In this document: positions 15,977-23,060 of the stretch, piece by piece
How positions within the stretch are numbered: position 1 is the stretch's first letter
Layout of the letters: each line of letters begins with the position of its first letter
Assembly (NCBI GenBank): GCA_002435825.1
Contig: DIVL01000015.1
Coordinates: 1 to 23,060, forward strand
DNA from: Anaerolineaceae bacterium UBA6133
GTDB lineage: Bacteria; Chloroflexota; Anaerolineae; Anaerolineales; Anaerolineaceae
DNA: 23,060 nucleotides
Direction: 5' to 3'
Made by a program: the position numbers and the translations under genes
The notes under the pieces: generated by a model
Told to the model about the DNA's origin: nothing
Database searches by the model: none
Seen by the model: only the letters and a program-made list of their open reading frames with translations

Positions 15977-16294
15977 CTAATCCTCTTCCTTTATATATGT
16001 GACAGCGCCATTCAAGTCCGTTGGCCTGGCATGTTCACCAGCTGCTACCAATTTCATTTTGAGCAGATTATTTTCTATCTTGTAACAGCCTTCGTACTTC
16101 CCAACCAAACCGAAAGTGTGTTTCTGCTGGTCCATATCAATCAGACCCTCATCTGCCTGCCAGGTCCCGCTTGAAACGATTCCTAAGGTATCGTAGTGGG
16201 ATTCAAAAGTGCCATCCTCGAGAAAAAGGAAGAACAAACCGGGGTAAGACTGATCTTCAGTCTCTGTCCACTTGCCAAGTAATGATTTATCCAT
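15977..16294 (-). CDS. Unknown 105-residue beta-rich protein inside the CoA operon
   Basis: I do not recognise a named family. The 105 residues have no signal peptide. They begin LLGKWTETED and continue with alternating hydrophobic strands, including LFFLFLEDGTFES and SSGTWQADEGLIDM. Gly-x-Trp openings and the 'strand, GTF/GTW turn, strand' pattern resemble small lipocalin-like or calycin-type domains that bind hydrophobic ligands or detect folding, but this is only a resemblance. Two Cys are not evident; one Cys (about residue 70) is present. The gene is 11 bases after the CoA-transferase and 3 bases before the thiolase, with a strong GAGGAG ribosome binding site, so it is clearly part of the operon and probably of the pathway. 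Confidence 0.65.
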   Translation of the reverse strand: MDKSLLGKWTETEDQSYPGLFFLFLEDGTFESHYDTLGIVSSGTWQADEGLIDMDQQKHTFGLVGKYEGCYKIENNLLKMKLVAAGEHARPTDLNGAVTYIKEED

Positions 16295-16305
16295 CTAATC
16301 TCCTC

Positions 16306-17625
16306 TTAAAAGTACTGTTTGTCGGGTACAATGCCCAATCGGTGGCACTCTTCCCGGATCGACTCCCTGAAATCTGGATGCGCGATCCTGATCAGAGCTT
16401 CCATGCGCTTATTCACCGAAAGGCCGCGCAGCTGGGCACTGCCGTACTCGGTTACGATCGTATCCACATCCTGGCTGGGGACGGTCACCCCTGCGCCCGG
16501 AGCCAAAGTCGGCACAATCGTCGAAATGGTGCCATTCTTCGCCGTCGAGCGCAGAGCGATAATTCCCTTGCCGCCTTTCGACATTTGCGCCCCGCGGTGC
16601 GTGTCGAGCTGACCGCCGGTGCCGCTGAACTGGCGCGTGCCAAGACTTTGCGAACAAACTTGTCCGAGCACATCCACCTGGATGGCGGTGTTGATGCTGA
16701 TCATCTTGTAGTTTTGGGCGATGATATAAGGGTTGTTCACGTAGCTTCCCCGCATCAGCAGCACGTCCGGGCTGTCATTCATAAAATCATAGAGGGGCTG
16801 CGTGCCGATCGCGAAAGTAGCCACAAACTTGCCCGGATGGAGGGTTTTGCGGCTGTTATCTGCCGCGCCGGCTTTCCAGAGTTTGTAAATTCCGTCGACC
16901 AGCAGTTCTGAGTGGATCCCAAGATGACGGCGGTCGCTGATAAACTCAGCCAGCGCTGTTGGGGTGCCGCCAATGCCCAGCTGGACAGTGCAGCCGTCAT
17001 CGATAAACTCCGCCACATTCCGCCCGATTTGTTCGTCGATCTCGTTTGGTTCAGCTGCAGGTACCTGCACCAGGGAACTGTTGAAGTGTACAAAGTAATC
17101 TACCAAGGAAATTGGGATGACCACATCACCGTCTGTCCAGGGCAGGTTTTCGTTCACTTCCAAAATCACCAGATCTGCCACGTCGATCATATCGCGCTCA
17201 ACAACCGCACCCATCGAAAGGGAGACCAGCCCATCCGCATTTGGAGGTGTGCAGACGCCAAGCAACATGTCGAGCCGTCCGCCATGCCCCAGCAGCTTAT
17301 CAAACCCGGCCTGATGCAGGTTATTGGGCGTGTACGACACCCTCCCCTCGCCATGCACTGCCCGATCAGGCGCGCCGTAGAACCAGTTTTCATTGAAAAA
17401 GCGCCCTTCCATCTCTGGTTTCATGAAGATGTCATAAGGGCGCATGGGTAAACAGGTCCAGGTGGTGATATCGTGCAAGCGATCAGCCTGCCTTGCCAAC
17501 TCCTCCAGCAAACCAACGGGCTCGGAAGCAGCAATGCCAATCTGGAGGGTCATCCCTGAGCTGACTTTGCTGATAGCTTCAGGAAGCGTAATGGTTTTTT
17601 GCTTGTACTCTTCTTGCCAGCTCAC
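16306..17625 (-). CDS. CoA-transferase, 4-hydroxybutyrate / acetyl-CoA hydrolase-transferase family
   Basis: This 439-residue enzyme has the two-domain acetyl-CoA hydrolase/transferase layout and nearly the same length as clostridial 4-hydroxybutyrate CoA-transferase (AbfT). Conserved regions are GLGGTP-like GIGGTPTAL (217-225), HSELLVDG with Glu240, the proposed acyl-glutamyl nucleophile aligned with AbfT Glu238, and LHPGKFVATF (262-271). The C-terminal domain has QFSGTGGQLD and KGGKGIIALRSTA. The reaction would move CoA from acetyl-CoA or another donor onto a carboxylic acid, activating the imported substrate without ATP. The start is GTG, backed by GGAGG 7 bases upstream, which overlaps the end of the KAS III-like gene. 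Confidence 0.87.
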   Translation of the reverse strand: MSWQEEYKQKTITLPEAISKVSSGMTLQIGIAASEPVGLLEELARQADRLHDITTWTCLPMRPYDIFMKPEMEGRFFNENWFYGAPDRAVHGEGRVSYTPNNLHQAGFDKLLGHGGRLDMLLGVCTPPNADGLVSLSMGAVVERDMIDVADLVILEVNENLPWTDGDVVIPISLVDYFVHFNSSLVQVPAAEPNEIDEQIGRNVAEFIDDGCTVQLGIGGTPTALAEFISDRRHLGIHSELLVDGIYKLWKAGAADNSRKTLHPGKFVATFAIGTQPLYDFMNDSPDVLLMRGSYVNNPYIIAQNYKMISINTAIQVDVLGQVCSQSLGTRQFSGTGGQLDTHRGAQMSKGGKGIIALRSTAKNGTISTIVPTLAPGAGVTVPSQDVDTIVTEYGSAQLRGLSVNKRMEALIRIAHPDFRESIREECHRLGIVPDKQYF

Positions 17626-17638
17626 GACCCAGCCTCCA

Positions 17639-18646
17639 TTAAGGCATGATAAAACATGTGGCAGCCTGGTTGTAACCTACACCAGAACCACAGAATACTA
17701 CACGCATTCCAGAAGTGATCTTGCCCAACTTCACGGCATCATGGAAAGCGATCGGCAGACAAGCGGAGCCCATATAGCCCCACTTGTCCATCACATAATG
17801 CGCCTTCTCGACCGGCAGACCAAGATTGCCCATAACCAGCTTAATGCTGTTCAGATTCACCTGGGTGAAGATGATGTGATCAATCTCGCTCAGCTCGAAC
17901 CCGCCGTTGGCAGCGCATTCGCGCACGCGGGCCGGCCAGCCTTCATGATTAACCGTCGCGGGGAAAGGCGTGAGCAGTCTCACTTTGGTGCGGCCAGCTT
18001 CGACGCTCTCGACCGTGGCAGGCTCATAGGTTCCGCCGGAGTAGATCCCCCAGTTCTTGTGGTAGGAGCCATCGGCTTTGATGGAGCTGGACACAAATCC
18101 GGGTTTGTCCGATGCGCCAACAACCGCTGCACCAGCACCATCACCATAGAAGAAGGCAGTGACATCGTGCCTATAGTCAGAGAGTTTGTGCATCATGTAC
18201 GCGCCGATCACGAGAATGTATTTCAGATGCGGGTTGGTGGCGATCAAACCTGCCGCCTGTGTCAGAGCGGTTGGGAAGGAGGCGCAGGCGCATCCAACAT
18301 CCCATGTGCCGGCGTTGACACAGCCAAGTTTGTATTGAGTCACAACCGAAGTTGCCGGAGTGATGTAATCCGGGCTATCCGTACCAACTATGACCAAATC
18401 GATATCCTCTGGTGTCAAACCGGCATCGGCAATGGCTGCTTTTCCTGCTTCCGTAGCCAGGTCCGAAGTAGCCCAGTCATCCGGGGCATAAAAGCGGGTT
18501 TTGATGCCGCTGCTATTCTCAAACTTGAAAAAAACCTCTGCCAGTTTTGGGTTGACCTCACCCATCCATTGAGCAAAAGTTTCATTGGTGATTTCATTTT
18601 CTGGAATGTACATCCCGGTTCCTAAAATGGTCGCGTAACGAGTCAT
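17639..18646 (-). CDS. KAS III / HMG-CoA synthase-like protein lacking catalytic His and Asn
   Basis: This 335-residue thiolase-fold protein aligns along its length with FabH. The acyl-accepting cysteine is kept: Cys121 in DVGCACASF, matching FabH Cys112. The FabH catalytic His sits in PHQAN, but here the same place reads FTQVN (Thr261). The FabH Asn in HGNTSAAS is replaced by Tyr291 in WGYMGSAC. The bacterial HMG-CoA synthase Glu (VATES) corresponds to Asp90 (VGTDS). Ordinary decarboxylating condensation or HMG-CoA synthesis is therefore unlikely. Acyl transfer, thioester hydrolysis, or a carrier role beside thiolase and DUF35 fits better, but is inference. AAAGGAAAA precedes the ATG. The gene is 52 bases after the SDR and 13 bases before the CoA-transferase. 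Confidence 0.82.
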   Translation of the reverse strand: MTRYATILGTGMYIPENEITNETFAQWMGEVNPKLAEVFFKFENSSGIKTRFYAPDDWATSDLATEAGKAAIADAGLTPEDIDLVIVGTDSPDYITPATSVVTQYKLGCVNAGTWDVGCACASFPTALTQAAGLIATNPHLKYILVIGAYMMHKLSDYRHDVTAFFYGDGAGAAVVGASDKPGFVSSSIKADGSYHKNWGIYSGGTYEPATVESVEAGRTKVRLLTPFPATVNHEGWPARVRECAANGGFELSEIDHIIFTQVNLNSIKLVMGNLGLPVEKAHYVMDKWGYMGSACLPIAFHDAVKLGKITSGMRVVFCGSGVGYNQAATCFIMP

Positions 18647-18698
18647 GTTCTTTTTCCTTTCAGTTGACAGTTGTTCTTCGATGATGGTGAGGGTTCAA

Positions 18699-19463
18699 CT
18701 ATGTTCCCAAAACGATGCCGCCGTCCACGCTAATAACCGCGCCGTGAATGTAAGATGCCTCGTCACTTGCCAACCAAGCATAGACGTTGGCAATCTCTTC
18801 GGGTTTTCCAAGACGTTTCAAAGGGGTGTTTGATGCCATTCCGGCGAGCACATTCTCGGGCATCTTCTGGACCATTTCGGTCAGGATGAAGCCAGGAGCA
18901 ACTGCGTTAACGCGGATCTGGTATTTGCCCAGTTCTCTCGCCCAGGTCTTGGTCATTCCGATTACTGCGAATTTGGTGGCTGCATAGTTGGTCTGACCAA
19001 AATTGCCATACAAGCCCACCACGCTTGAAGCGCTCACGATCGCGCCGCCACCCTGCTTGATCATATAGGGCACCACAGCCTGGGTGCAGTTGAAGACGCC
19101 CTTCAGGTTGACTGCAATCACAGCGTCGAAGGCATCTTCACTCATCTGACCCACCACTTCGCCTTCCTTAAACTTAACGAACTGGCTGTCGCGCGTAATG
19201 CCAGCATTGTTGATCAAAACATCGATCCTGCCATATTTCTTTGCAACTTCATCGATCCACGCCTGGACTTCCTGGCGATTGACCACGTTGACTTTCCAAA
19301 AACTGGTATCATTCCCCAGCCGTTCAGCCAGTGCTGTGCCAGCCTCCTCATTTACATCGCAGATCACTACTTTCGCGCCTTCAGCGGCAAATTTTTCAGC
19401 CGTCGCTTTGCCAATTCCAGCGGCACCACCGGTGATGATACAAACTTTATCTTGCAAATGCAT
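18699..19463 (-). CDS. Short-chain dehydrogenase/reductase (FabG-like 3-oxoacyl reductase or 3-hydroxyacyl-CoA dehydrogenase)
   Basis: This is a classical SDR of 254 residues. The cofactor loop is TGGAAGIG (11-18), and Asp36 at the end of the second strand favours NAD(H). NNAG lies at 85-88. Catalytic residues are Asn119, Ser147, Tyr160 and Lys164 (YAATK), and the C-terminus is GAVISVDGG. It looks most like FabG and 3-hydroxyacyl-CoA dehydrogenases; with thiolase and CoA-transferase downstream, oxidation of a 3-hydroxyacyl-CoA is the simplest role. It is the first gene of the long operon. AAAGGAG 7 bases before the ATG is the strongest ribosome binding site of the set. Some 162 bases separate it from the regulator gene upstream. 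Confidence 0.9.
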   Translation of the reverse strand: MHLQDKVCIITGGAAGIGKATAEKFAAEGAKVVICDVNEEAGTALAERLGNDTSFWKVNVVNRQEVQAWIDEVAKKYGRIDVLINNAGITRDSQFVKFKEGEVVGQMSEDAFDAVIAVNLKGVFNCTQAVVPYMIKQGGGAIVSASSVVGLYGNFGQTNYAATKFAVIGMTKTWARELGKYQIRVNAVAPGFILTEMVQKMPENVLAGMASNTPLKRLGKPEEIANVYAWLASDEASYIHGAVISVDGGIVLGT

Positions 19464-19538
19464 TCCAGTCTCCTTTATTCAATTTTTAACCGAAAATAAT
19501 TACAGAAATACCCAGTATTCTTAGTTTACAGGTTGGAG

Positions 19539-19554
19539 GTTACAAATTGGTAAC
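19539..19554. promoter_or_regulatory. Inverted repeat GTTAC-N6-GTAAC upstream of the operon
   Basis: GTTAC (19539-19543) and GTAAC (19550-19554) are perfect inverted arms across a 6-base spacer, 75 bases upstream of the SDR start. A related AGGTT repeats directly at 19530-19534 and 19537-19541. This is the only notable symmetry between the regulator and the operon. Close -35/-10 matches are poor here, which would suit an activator-dependent promoter. It may be a site for the BTAD regulator encoded next door. Confidence 0.4.
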
Positions 19555-19625
19555 AAACAAACCAGAGTGTTGCTATTTTTTTGAAGTTTTCTGTTTAACT
19601 GGAAATTTTGATCAGGGTCTCCCCA

Positions 19626-22600
19626 TCAACTTGTCAATTCCAGAAAGAAGGCGCGCAAATCACCTGACTCGACACCATACATTTTACGACCCACATCCAC
19701 CGCCTGGTTGTAGACCTTGCGCACCATGCTGAGATTACCCAGGGCATGATAGATCCGCATCTGGTACTGATATCCCACCTCCAGCAGCGGTTCCTGCCTG
19801 ACCAGGCGATTGCTCAATTCCAGTCCCTTGTCAAAATCCTTGCCCTCGATAGCCGCGTCAATTACCTTGCTAAGGCAGTCCAGATACAGGCGGTGGTAAT
19901 ACTGCACCTCAGGCATGAAGGCTTCCTGCAACTGCTCCCCTTCGAGCATTCTGCCCTTATAAAGAGCCAACGCCCGCTCTTTATCTTCCATCTGAGGACT
20001 CAAGGCTAACTTTTCAAAATGATCGGTATCGAGGTTGATTTTCATTTGCTGGTTCAACTGGTATTGCTCGCCATTGCGGATCACAAACTGCGCGGCTTCC
20101 CTTGGGGGGCGGTTTGGCTCCAGCGTCTGATTCAGCGCGCTAAGGGTAACCTTGAAGTTATTGGCAGCAGTAGATTCATCCGCATCCGGCCAGAAAAGAA
20201 CCGCCAGCTGCTCTTTACTCATCCCTTTCCCCGAGTTGACCGCCAGCGCCTGCAGGAGTTGGCGGGCCTTCTCCCGCTTCCAATGGTCCGGAGGTATCAG
20301 ATGCTTTCCCTTTCTCGCCTCAAACCCGCCAAACAAATTCAGACTCAGGGAGTAACCAGGAAGATAATTGCCCACACTGACAGGAAGATCCTTGAGGATT
20401 TGGTTGATTAAATCCGGAAGCAACCCTATTTCCCGCGCGCGCAGTACCAACGGATAGAATACAAACGGATCATCCGGTCCCAGGAAAGAACCACGCGTCA
20501 GCAGGAATTGGTATTGATGTTTCTGCACCAATTCCAAGCCCTGCTCAAGGAATAGCAGCGCGGAACTCTTGTACCCCTGTTTGTCAGCCGTATACGCTTC
20601 CCAAAGTAAGGCCGCCGCCCTGGCCAGGTTATCATTCAACTTCTTTGCCAGTGAATCCGCTACCGAAAGGATACTGCTCGCGGCTTCAAATTCCCCTCCC
20701 ATTGCCAAAGCAGCGCTCAAGGAGATCCTCACCATCAACCCAATCCACTCATCTCCGGCATTGGCAGCAATCAACAAGGCGCGATCCCCAATGCGTTTGG
20801 CTTCATCCAGGTTGCCGGCATACCCAACCAACCGGCAGAGACCCCATAACGGCTCCACATGAATACGTACGATATCCACATGCTCGATCGCGAATTCATA
20901 CAATTCCCGAATTTCCTGCACTCCCTGCGCGTCCAAGCCCTGGGTCAGATCCAGCTGCAGGGCGTGCCCTAGACGGACCTTGGCGACGGCCTCCACATAA
21001 TTTGCTTGTAACTGCCGTGATACCTGCAATCCCATTTCGGCATACTGGCGTGCGCTGACATAATCTCCCCGCAAAGAATGATAGAGTGATAGTAAAAGGG
21101 TCGCTTCGCGGTGGAATCGTTGTGGTCTAACTATTCGTTGTTCGGCGGTTCCGGGCTCAAGTTTTGCCAGCAATTGCAGCCCTTCATCCAACCGTCCGGT
21201 CCGCAAGAGCAAGCGAGCCTCAATATACGCCTGTGCTTCGGCGTACATCGGAGAAAGCTGGCGCGCCTTCTGCAGACTCTTCTCTGCTTCGAGCATCGCC
21301 CCTTTGTTGACCTGGTTCTCAGCAATTTGAGTCAGTAAACCGGAGACTTCCAATGGATTCTCCACTGGGTCGAGCAACTCCAGGGCCCGGTCGAGAAATT
21401 GCTCGGCGTTCACCGGGCGCAGCGTGTCGAGGTAGACTTGGGCTTGTCCGCGCACTGCCAGGCTCACCCCCCAGGCATTTCCGAGATTCTGGTATAAACG
21501 CTGCGCCGCGCGATAGTACTCAAGCGCCATGTTGAAGTTTGCTTCTGTGCGTTCCACCTCCCCCAACAGGTAATTCCCGTAGGGGTATTGGCTCATTTCA
21601 TCTGCGGGCAGTTTCCCAAGCCAATAGCGAATGCTCTGCTTAAGACCAGACTGCAGTAAACGATCACCGACCTCATCCAAAATTTGACGCAGTCTGGCAA
21701 AATCCCCGGCGGAGATCAGGTGGGAAATGGCTTGCTCCCAGTAATGGTGCGCGCTGAAATAGCTTGCCAGTTTTCGATGCAGCCCCCTCTTGAGCTCTTC
21801 GTTCTTGGAAAGACGGCTGAGCAAAAACTCACGGAATATGTGATGATAGCGAAACACATCCGGCTTCAGTTGCTCGATGAACAAGCCCGAGCGATACAAC
21901 TCGTTCAATGTTTCAGTGCTGTTTTGGCGGTCGAGCAAAAAATCGCAGGTGTCACTGTCCAAAAAGTGCAGGACGGAGGTTTTGATCAGAAAATCCTGCC
22001 GCTCTTCCGTTTGCATATCCAGCACTTCATCCGCGAGATATTCAAATAAGTTTCCCAGCGAGCTGCCGCTCTCCTCTTCGAGCAGGCTCTCCAAAGACAT
22101 GTTTGGCAAGGCTTTAATCGATTGCCAAACCACCTGCAGCCCGATTGCCCAGCCTTCGGTGCGCTGATGCAGCCTGGTGAGGGCGTCCTTGGGCAGATTC
22201 AATTGGTAAGTTGAGCGATACAATTGGTCGGTTTCATCCGCGGAAAAGCTGAGCGAATCCCTATCGATTTCCAGCAGCCTGCCCCTGACGCGCCATTTGT
22301 TGATGGATGGAAATTCCGGCTGCGTTCGGCTCAGTATCATCACATGGAGGTTGACTGGCAGATGCTCAATAAACCAATTCATCATGCCCAGGATCTCATC
22401 TGAGTCATTCAAACTCTGGAAATCATCCATCACAAACAGGGCTTCCTCTTGTAATAATGAAGTGATTGAGTTAACTAACGTGATGAGGCATTCCTGCAGG
22501 TCAACATCGCTGTCTTCCAGCACCCGTAGAGCCGGGAGACCGATCTTGTAGCCTTGCTGATTGAAGGTGGAGCAGAGATATGTCAAAAACAAACGCGGAT

Positions 22601-22826
22601 CGCGTTCATTGCGCGAGATGGTATACCAGAAAAATGGTAGTCTGATGGACTTGATCAGGCTGAGAGCCGAAGTTGTCTTGCCATAACCAGTCTCTGTGAC
22701 CAAAGTGGTCAGGGGGTAGTCAAGGCTCTGCTTCAGCAGTTGAAGCACCCTCGGACGATCAAGAATGGAGCTTTTCTGCGCCGGCGGTGTGAGCTGACTC
22801 AGAATGATTTGGTTTCGGTGAGTCAT
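19626..22826 (-). CDS. MalT-like STAND ATPase with TPR region and C-terminal winged helix plus BTAD domain; transcriptional regulator
   Basis: This is a 1066-residue cytoplasmic regulator. Residues about 15-330 form a STAND-type ATPase: Walker A TETGYGKTT (44-52), Walker B FVMDDF (131-136), and ILSRTQPEF around 164-172 as in MalT-type proteins. Residues about 340-800 are helical, Leu/Ala/Glu-rich repeats of TPR type. The end (about 815-1066) has an OmpR-like winged helix (LFGGFEARKGK, then KEQLAVLFWPDADE) followed by a BTAD domain, instead of MalT's LuxR helix-turn-helix. Such proteins usually sense a ligand or partner and activate nearby genes. It lies 162 bases upstream of, and in line with, the CoA/transport operon, and is the best candidate for its activator. 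The start has no clear Shine-Dalgarno. Confidence 0.88.
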   Translation of the reverse strand: MTHRNQIILSQLTPPAQKSSILDRPRVLQLLKQSLDYPLTTLVTETGYGKTTSALSLIKSIRLPFFWYTISRNERDPRLFLTYLCSTFNQQGYKIGLPALRVLEDSDVDLQECLITLVNSITSLLQEEALFVMDDFQSLNDSDEILGMMNWFIEHLPVNLHVMILSRTQPEFPSINKWRVRGRLLEIDRDSLSFSADETDQLYRSTYQLNLPKDALTRLHQRTEGWAIGLQVVWQSIKALPNMSLESLLEEESGSSLGNLFEYLADEVLDMQTEERQDFLIKTSVLHFLDSDTCDFLLDRQNSTETLNELYRSGLFIEQLKPDVFRYHHIFREFLLSRLSKNEELKRGLHRKLASYFSAHHYWEQAISHLISAGDFARLRQILDEVGDRLLQSGLKQSIRYWLGKLPADEMSQYPYGNYLLGEVERTEANFNMALEYYRAAQRLYQNLGNAWGVSLAVRGQAQVYLDTLRPVNAEQFLDRALELLDPVENPLEVSGLLTQIAENQVNKGAMLEAEKSLQKARQLSPMYAEAQAYIEARLLLRTGRLDEGLQLLAKLEPGTAEQRIVRPQRFHREATLLLSLYHSLRGDYVSARQYAEMGLQVSRQLQANYVEAVAKVRLGHALQLDLTQGLDAQGVQEIRELYEFAIEHVDIVRIHVEPLWGLCRLVGYAGNLDEAKRIGDRALLIAANAGDEWIGLMVRISLSAALAMGGEFEAASSILSVADSLAKKLNDNLARAAALLWEAYTADKQGYKSSALLFLEQGLELVQKHQYQFLLTRGSFLGPDDPFVFYPLVLRAREIGLLPDLINQILKDLPVSVGNYLPGYSLSLNLFGGFEARKGKHLIPPDHWKREKARQLLQALAVNSGKGMSKEQLAVLFWPDADESTAANNFKVTLSALNQTLEPNRPPREAAQFVIRNGEQYQLNQQMKINLDTDHFEKLALSPQMEDKERALALYKGRMLEGEQLQEAFMPEVQYYHRLYLDCLSKVIDAAIEGKDFDKGLELSNRLVRQEPLLEVGYQYQMRIYHALGNLSMVRKVYNQAVDVGRKMYGVESGDLRAFFLELTS

Positions 22827-22835
22827 CAGGTCTAT

Positions 22836-22841
22836 ATTTTA
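22836..22841 (-). promoter_or_regulatory. -10-like box directly before the regulator start
   Basis: On the - strand TAAAAT ends 9 bases before the ATG, inside TGATAAAATATAG. At the usual distance, transcription would begin about 2 bases before the start codon. No good -35 lies 17 bases upstream (GCAACA). The absence of a Shine-Dalgarno fits a nearly leaderless message. Confidence 0.35.
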
Positions 22842-22950
22842 TCATCCACCGCGCCCGGTGTTGCCATCTCGGAAAACCAGCCCCCCATCCACCACAAGCG
22901 GTCGCAACGACTGGCAGCACCACACGGAGACCTTACGGTCAAATGCCTCT

Positions 22951-22968
22951 CATGGTCTGGAGACCATG
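22951..22968. repeat. Perfect 18-bp palindrome CATGGTCTGGAGACCATG next to an A-tract
   Basis: CATGGTC pairs with GACCATG around a 4-base centre, and nine A residues follow on the + strand. The rest of 22842-23060 shows no gene, RNA or repeat I can support. The palindrome sits about 125 bases upstream of the regulator start and may be a binding site. Confidence 0.5.
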
Positions 22969-23060
22969 AAAAAAAAAGGGGAACTGAAGATTAGGTTTGC
23001 TGTTGTTTCATTTGACTAAGTACCATTAGCCCTTTCACCCCCTTTAATTGAGGCTGACCC

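Noticed and set aside
16678..16680. Gln316 in the CoA-transferase (TAIQVDV) first looked like a lost catalytic Glu.
   Set aside because: In the similar-length AbfT the nucleophile is Glu238, which lines up with Glu240 in HSELLVDG here; it is present, so the active site appears intact.
17444..18625. Long open frame of 393 codons on the + strand opposite the KAS III-like and CoA-transferase genes.
   Set aside because: It is antisense to two genes with clear family motifs, has no ribosome binding site or recognisable domain, and is explained by codon bias.
14711..18646. Mevalonate (HMG-CoA) operon.
   Set aside because: The synthase-like protein lacks the His and Glu required for HMG-CoA synthesis, and no HMG-CoA reductase or kinase gene is present.
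22951..22977. Hairpin plus A-tract as an intrinsic terminator.
   Set aside because: On the + strand the stem is followed by A, and on the - strand the T-run precedes the stem; neither gives stem then U-run.

Overview
The window looks like a bacterial chromosome segment, most plausibly from an Anaerolineae-type member of the Chloroflexota. This is inference. It rests on a substrate-binding lipoprotein with a Thr/Glu/Pro-rich repeat linker behind the lipobox, a 1066-residue regulator joining a MalT-like ATPase to a C-terminal winged helix and BTAD domain, and families I cannot name of a kind I associate with that group. No rRNA, tRNA, CRISPR array or complete mobile element was found.

Left part (1-7060, mostly + strand): a GPH-type MFS transporter lies between two clusters of related palindromic repeats. 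An esterase follows, then a two-gene unit of exported or membrane-anchored unknown proteins behind a good sigma-70-like promoter, a PHP-domain metal hydrolase, and a zinc-dependent alcohol dehydrogenase. A small four-helix membrane protein (7061-7435) sits convergently on the - strand. The 339-base gap after it (7436-7774) holds its promoter, a perfect 14-bp palindrome, and a nested palindrome that resembles an IS3-family end and may also terminate the operon to its right.

Centre (7775-19463, all - strand): twelve collinear, closely packed genes. In transcription order they are an SDR dehydrogenase, a KAS III-like protein, a CoA-transferase, a 105-residue unknown, a thiolase, its DUF35 zinc-ribbon/OB partner, an alpha/beta hydrolase, then a complete branched-chain-amino-acid-type ABC importer (binding protein, two ATPases, two permeases). 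The order suggests one programme: import of an organic acid or amino-acid-like substrate, CoA activation by transfer, oxidation, and thiolytic cleavage. The KAS III-like protein keeps its cysteine but has Thr and Tyr where FabH has catalytic His and Asn. The LivH permease has about 160 extra, mostly hydrophobic residues. The substrate is unknown.

Right part (19464-23060): the 162-base gap upstream of the operon holds an inverted repeat that could be an operator. The large STAND/BTAD regulator (19626-22826) reads in the same direction and is the obvious candidate controller. Its own start has no Shine-Dalgarno and a -10-like box only 9 bases upstream, so its mRNA may be nearly leaderless. The last 234 bases hold no gene, only a perfect short hairpin beside an A-tract.
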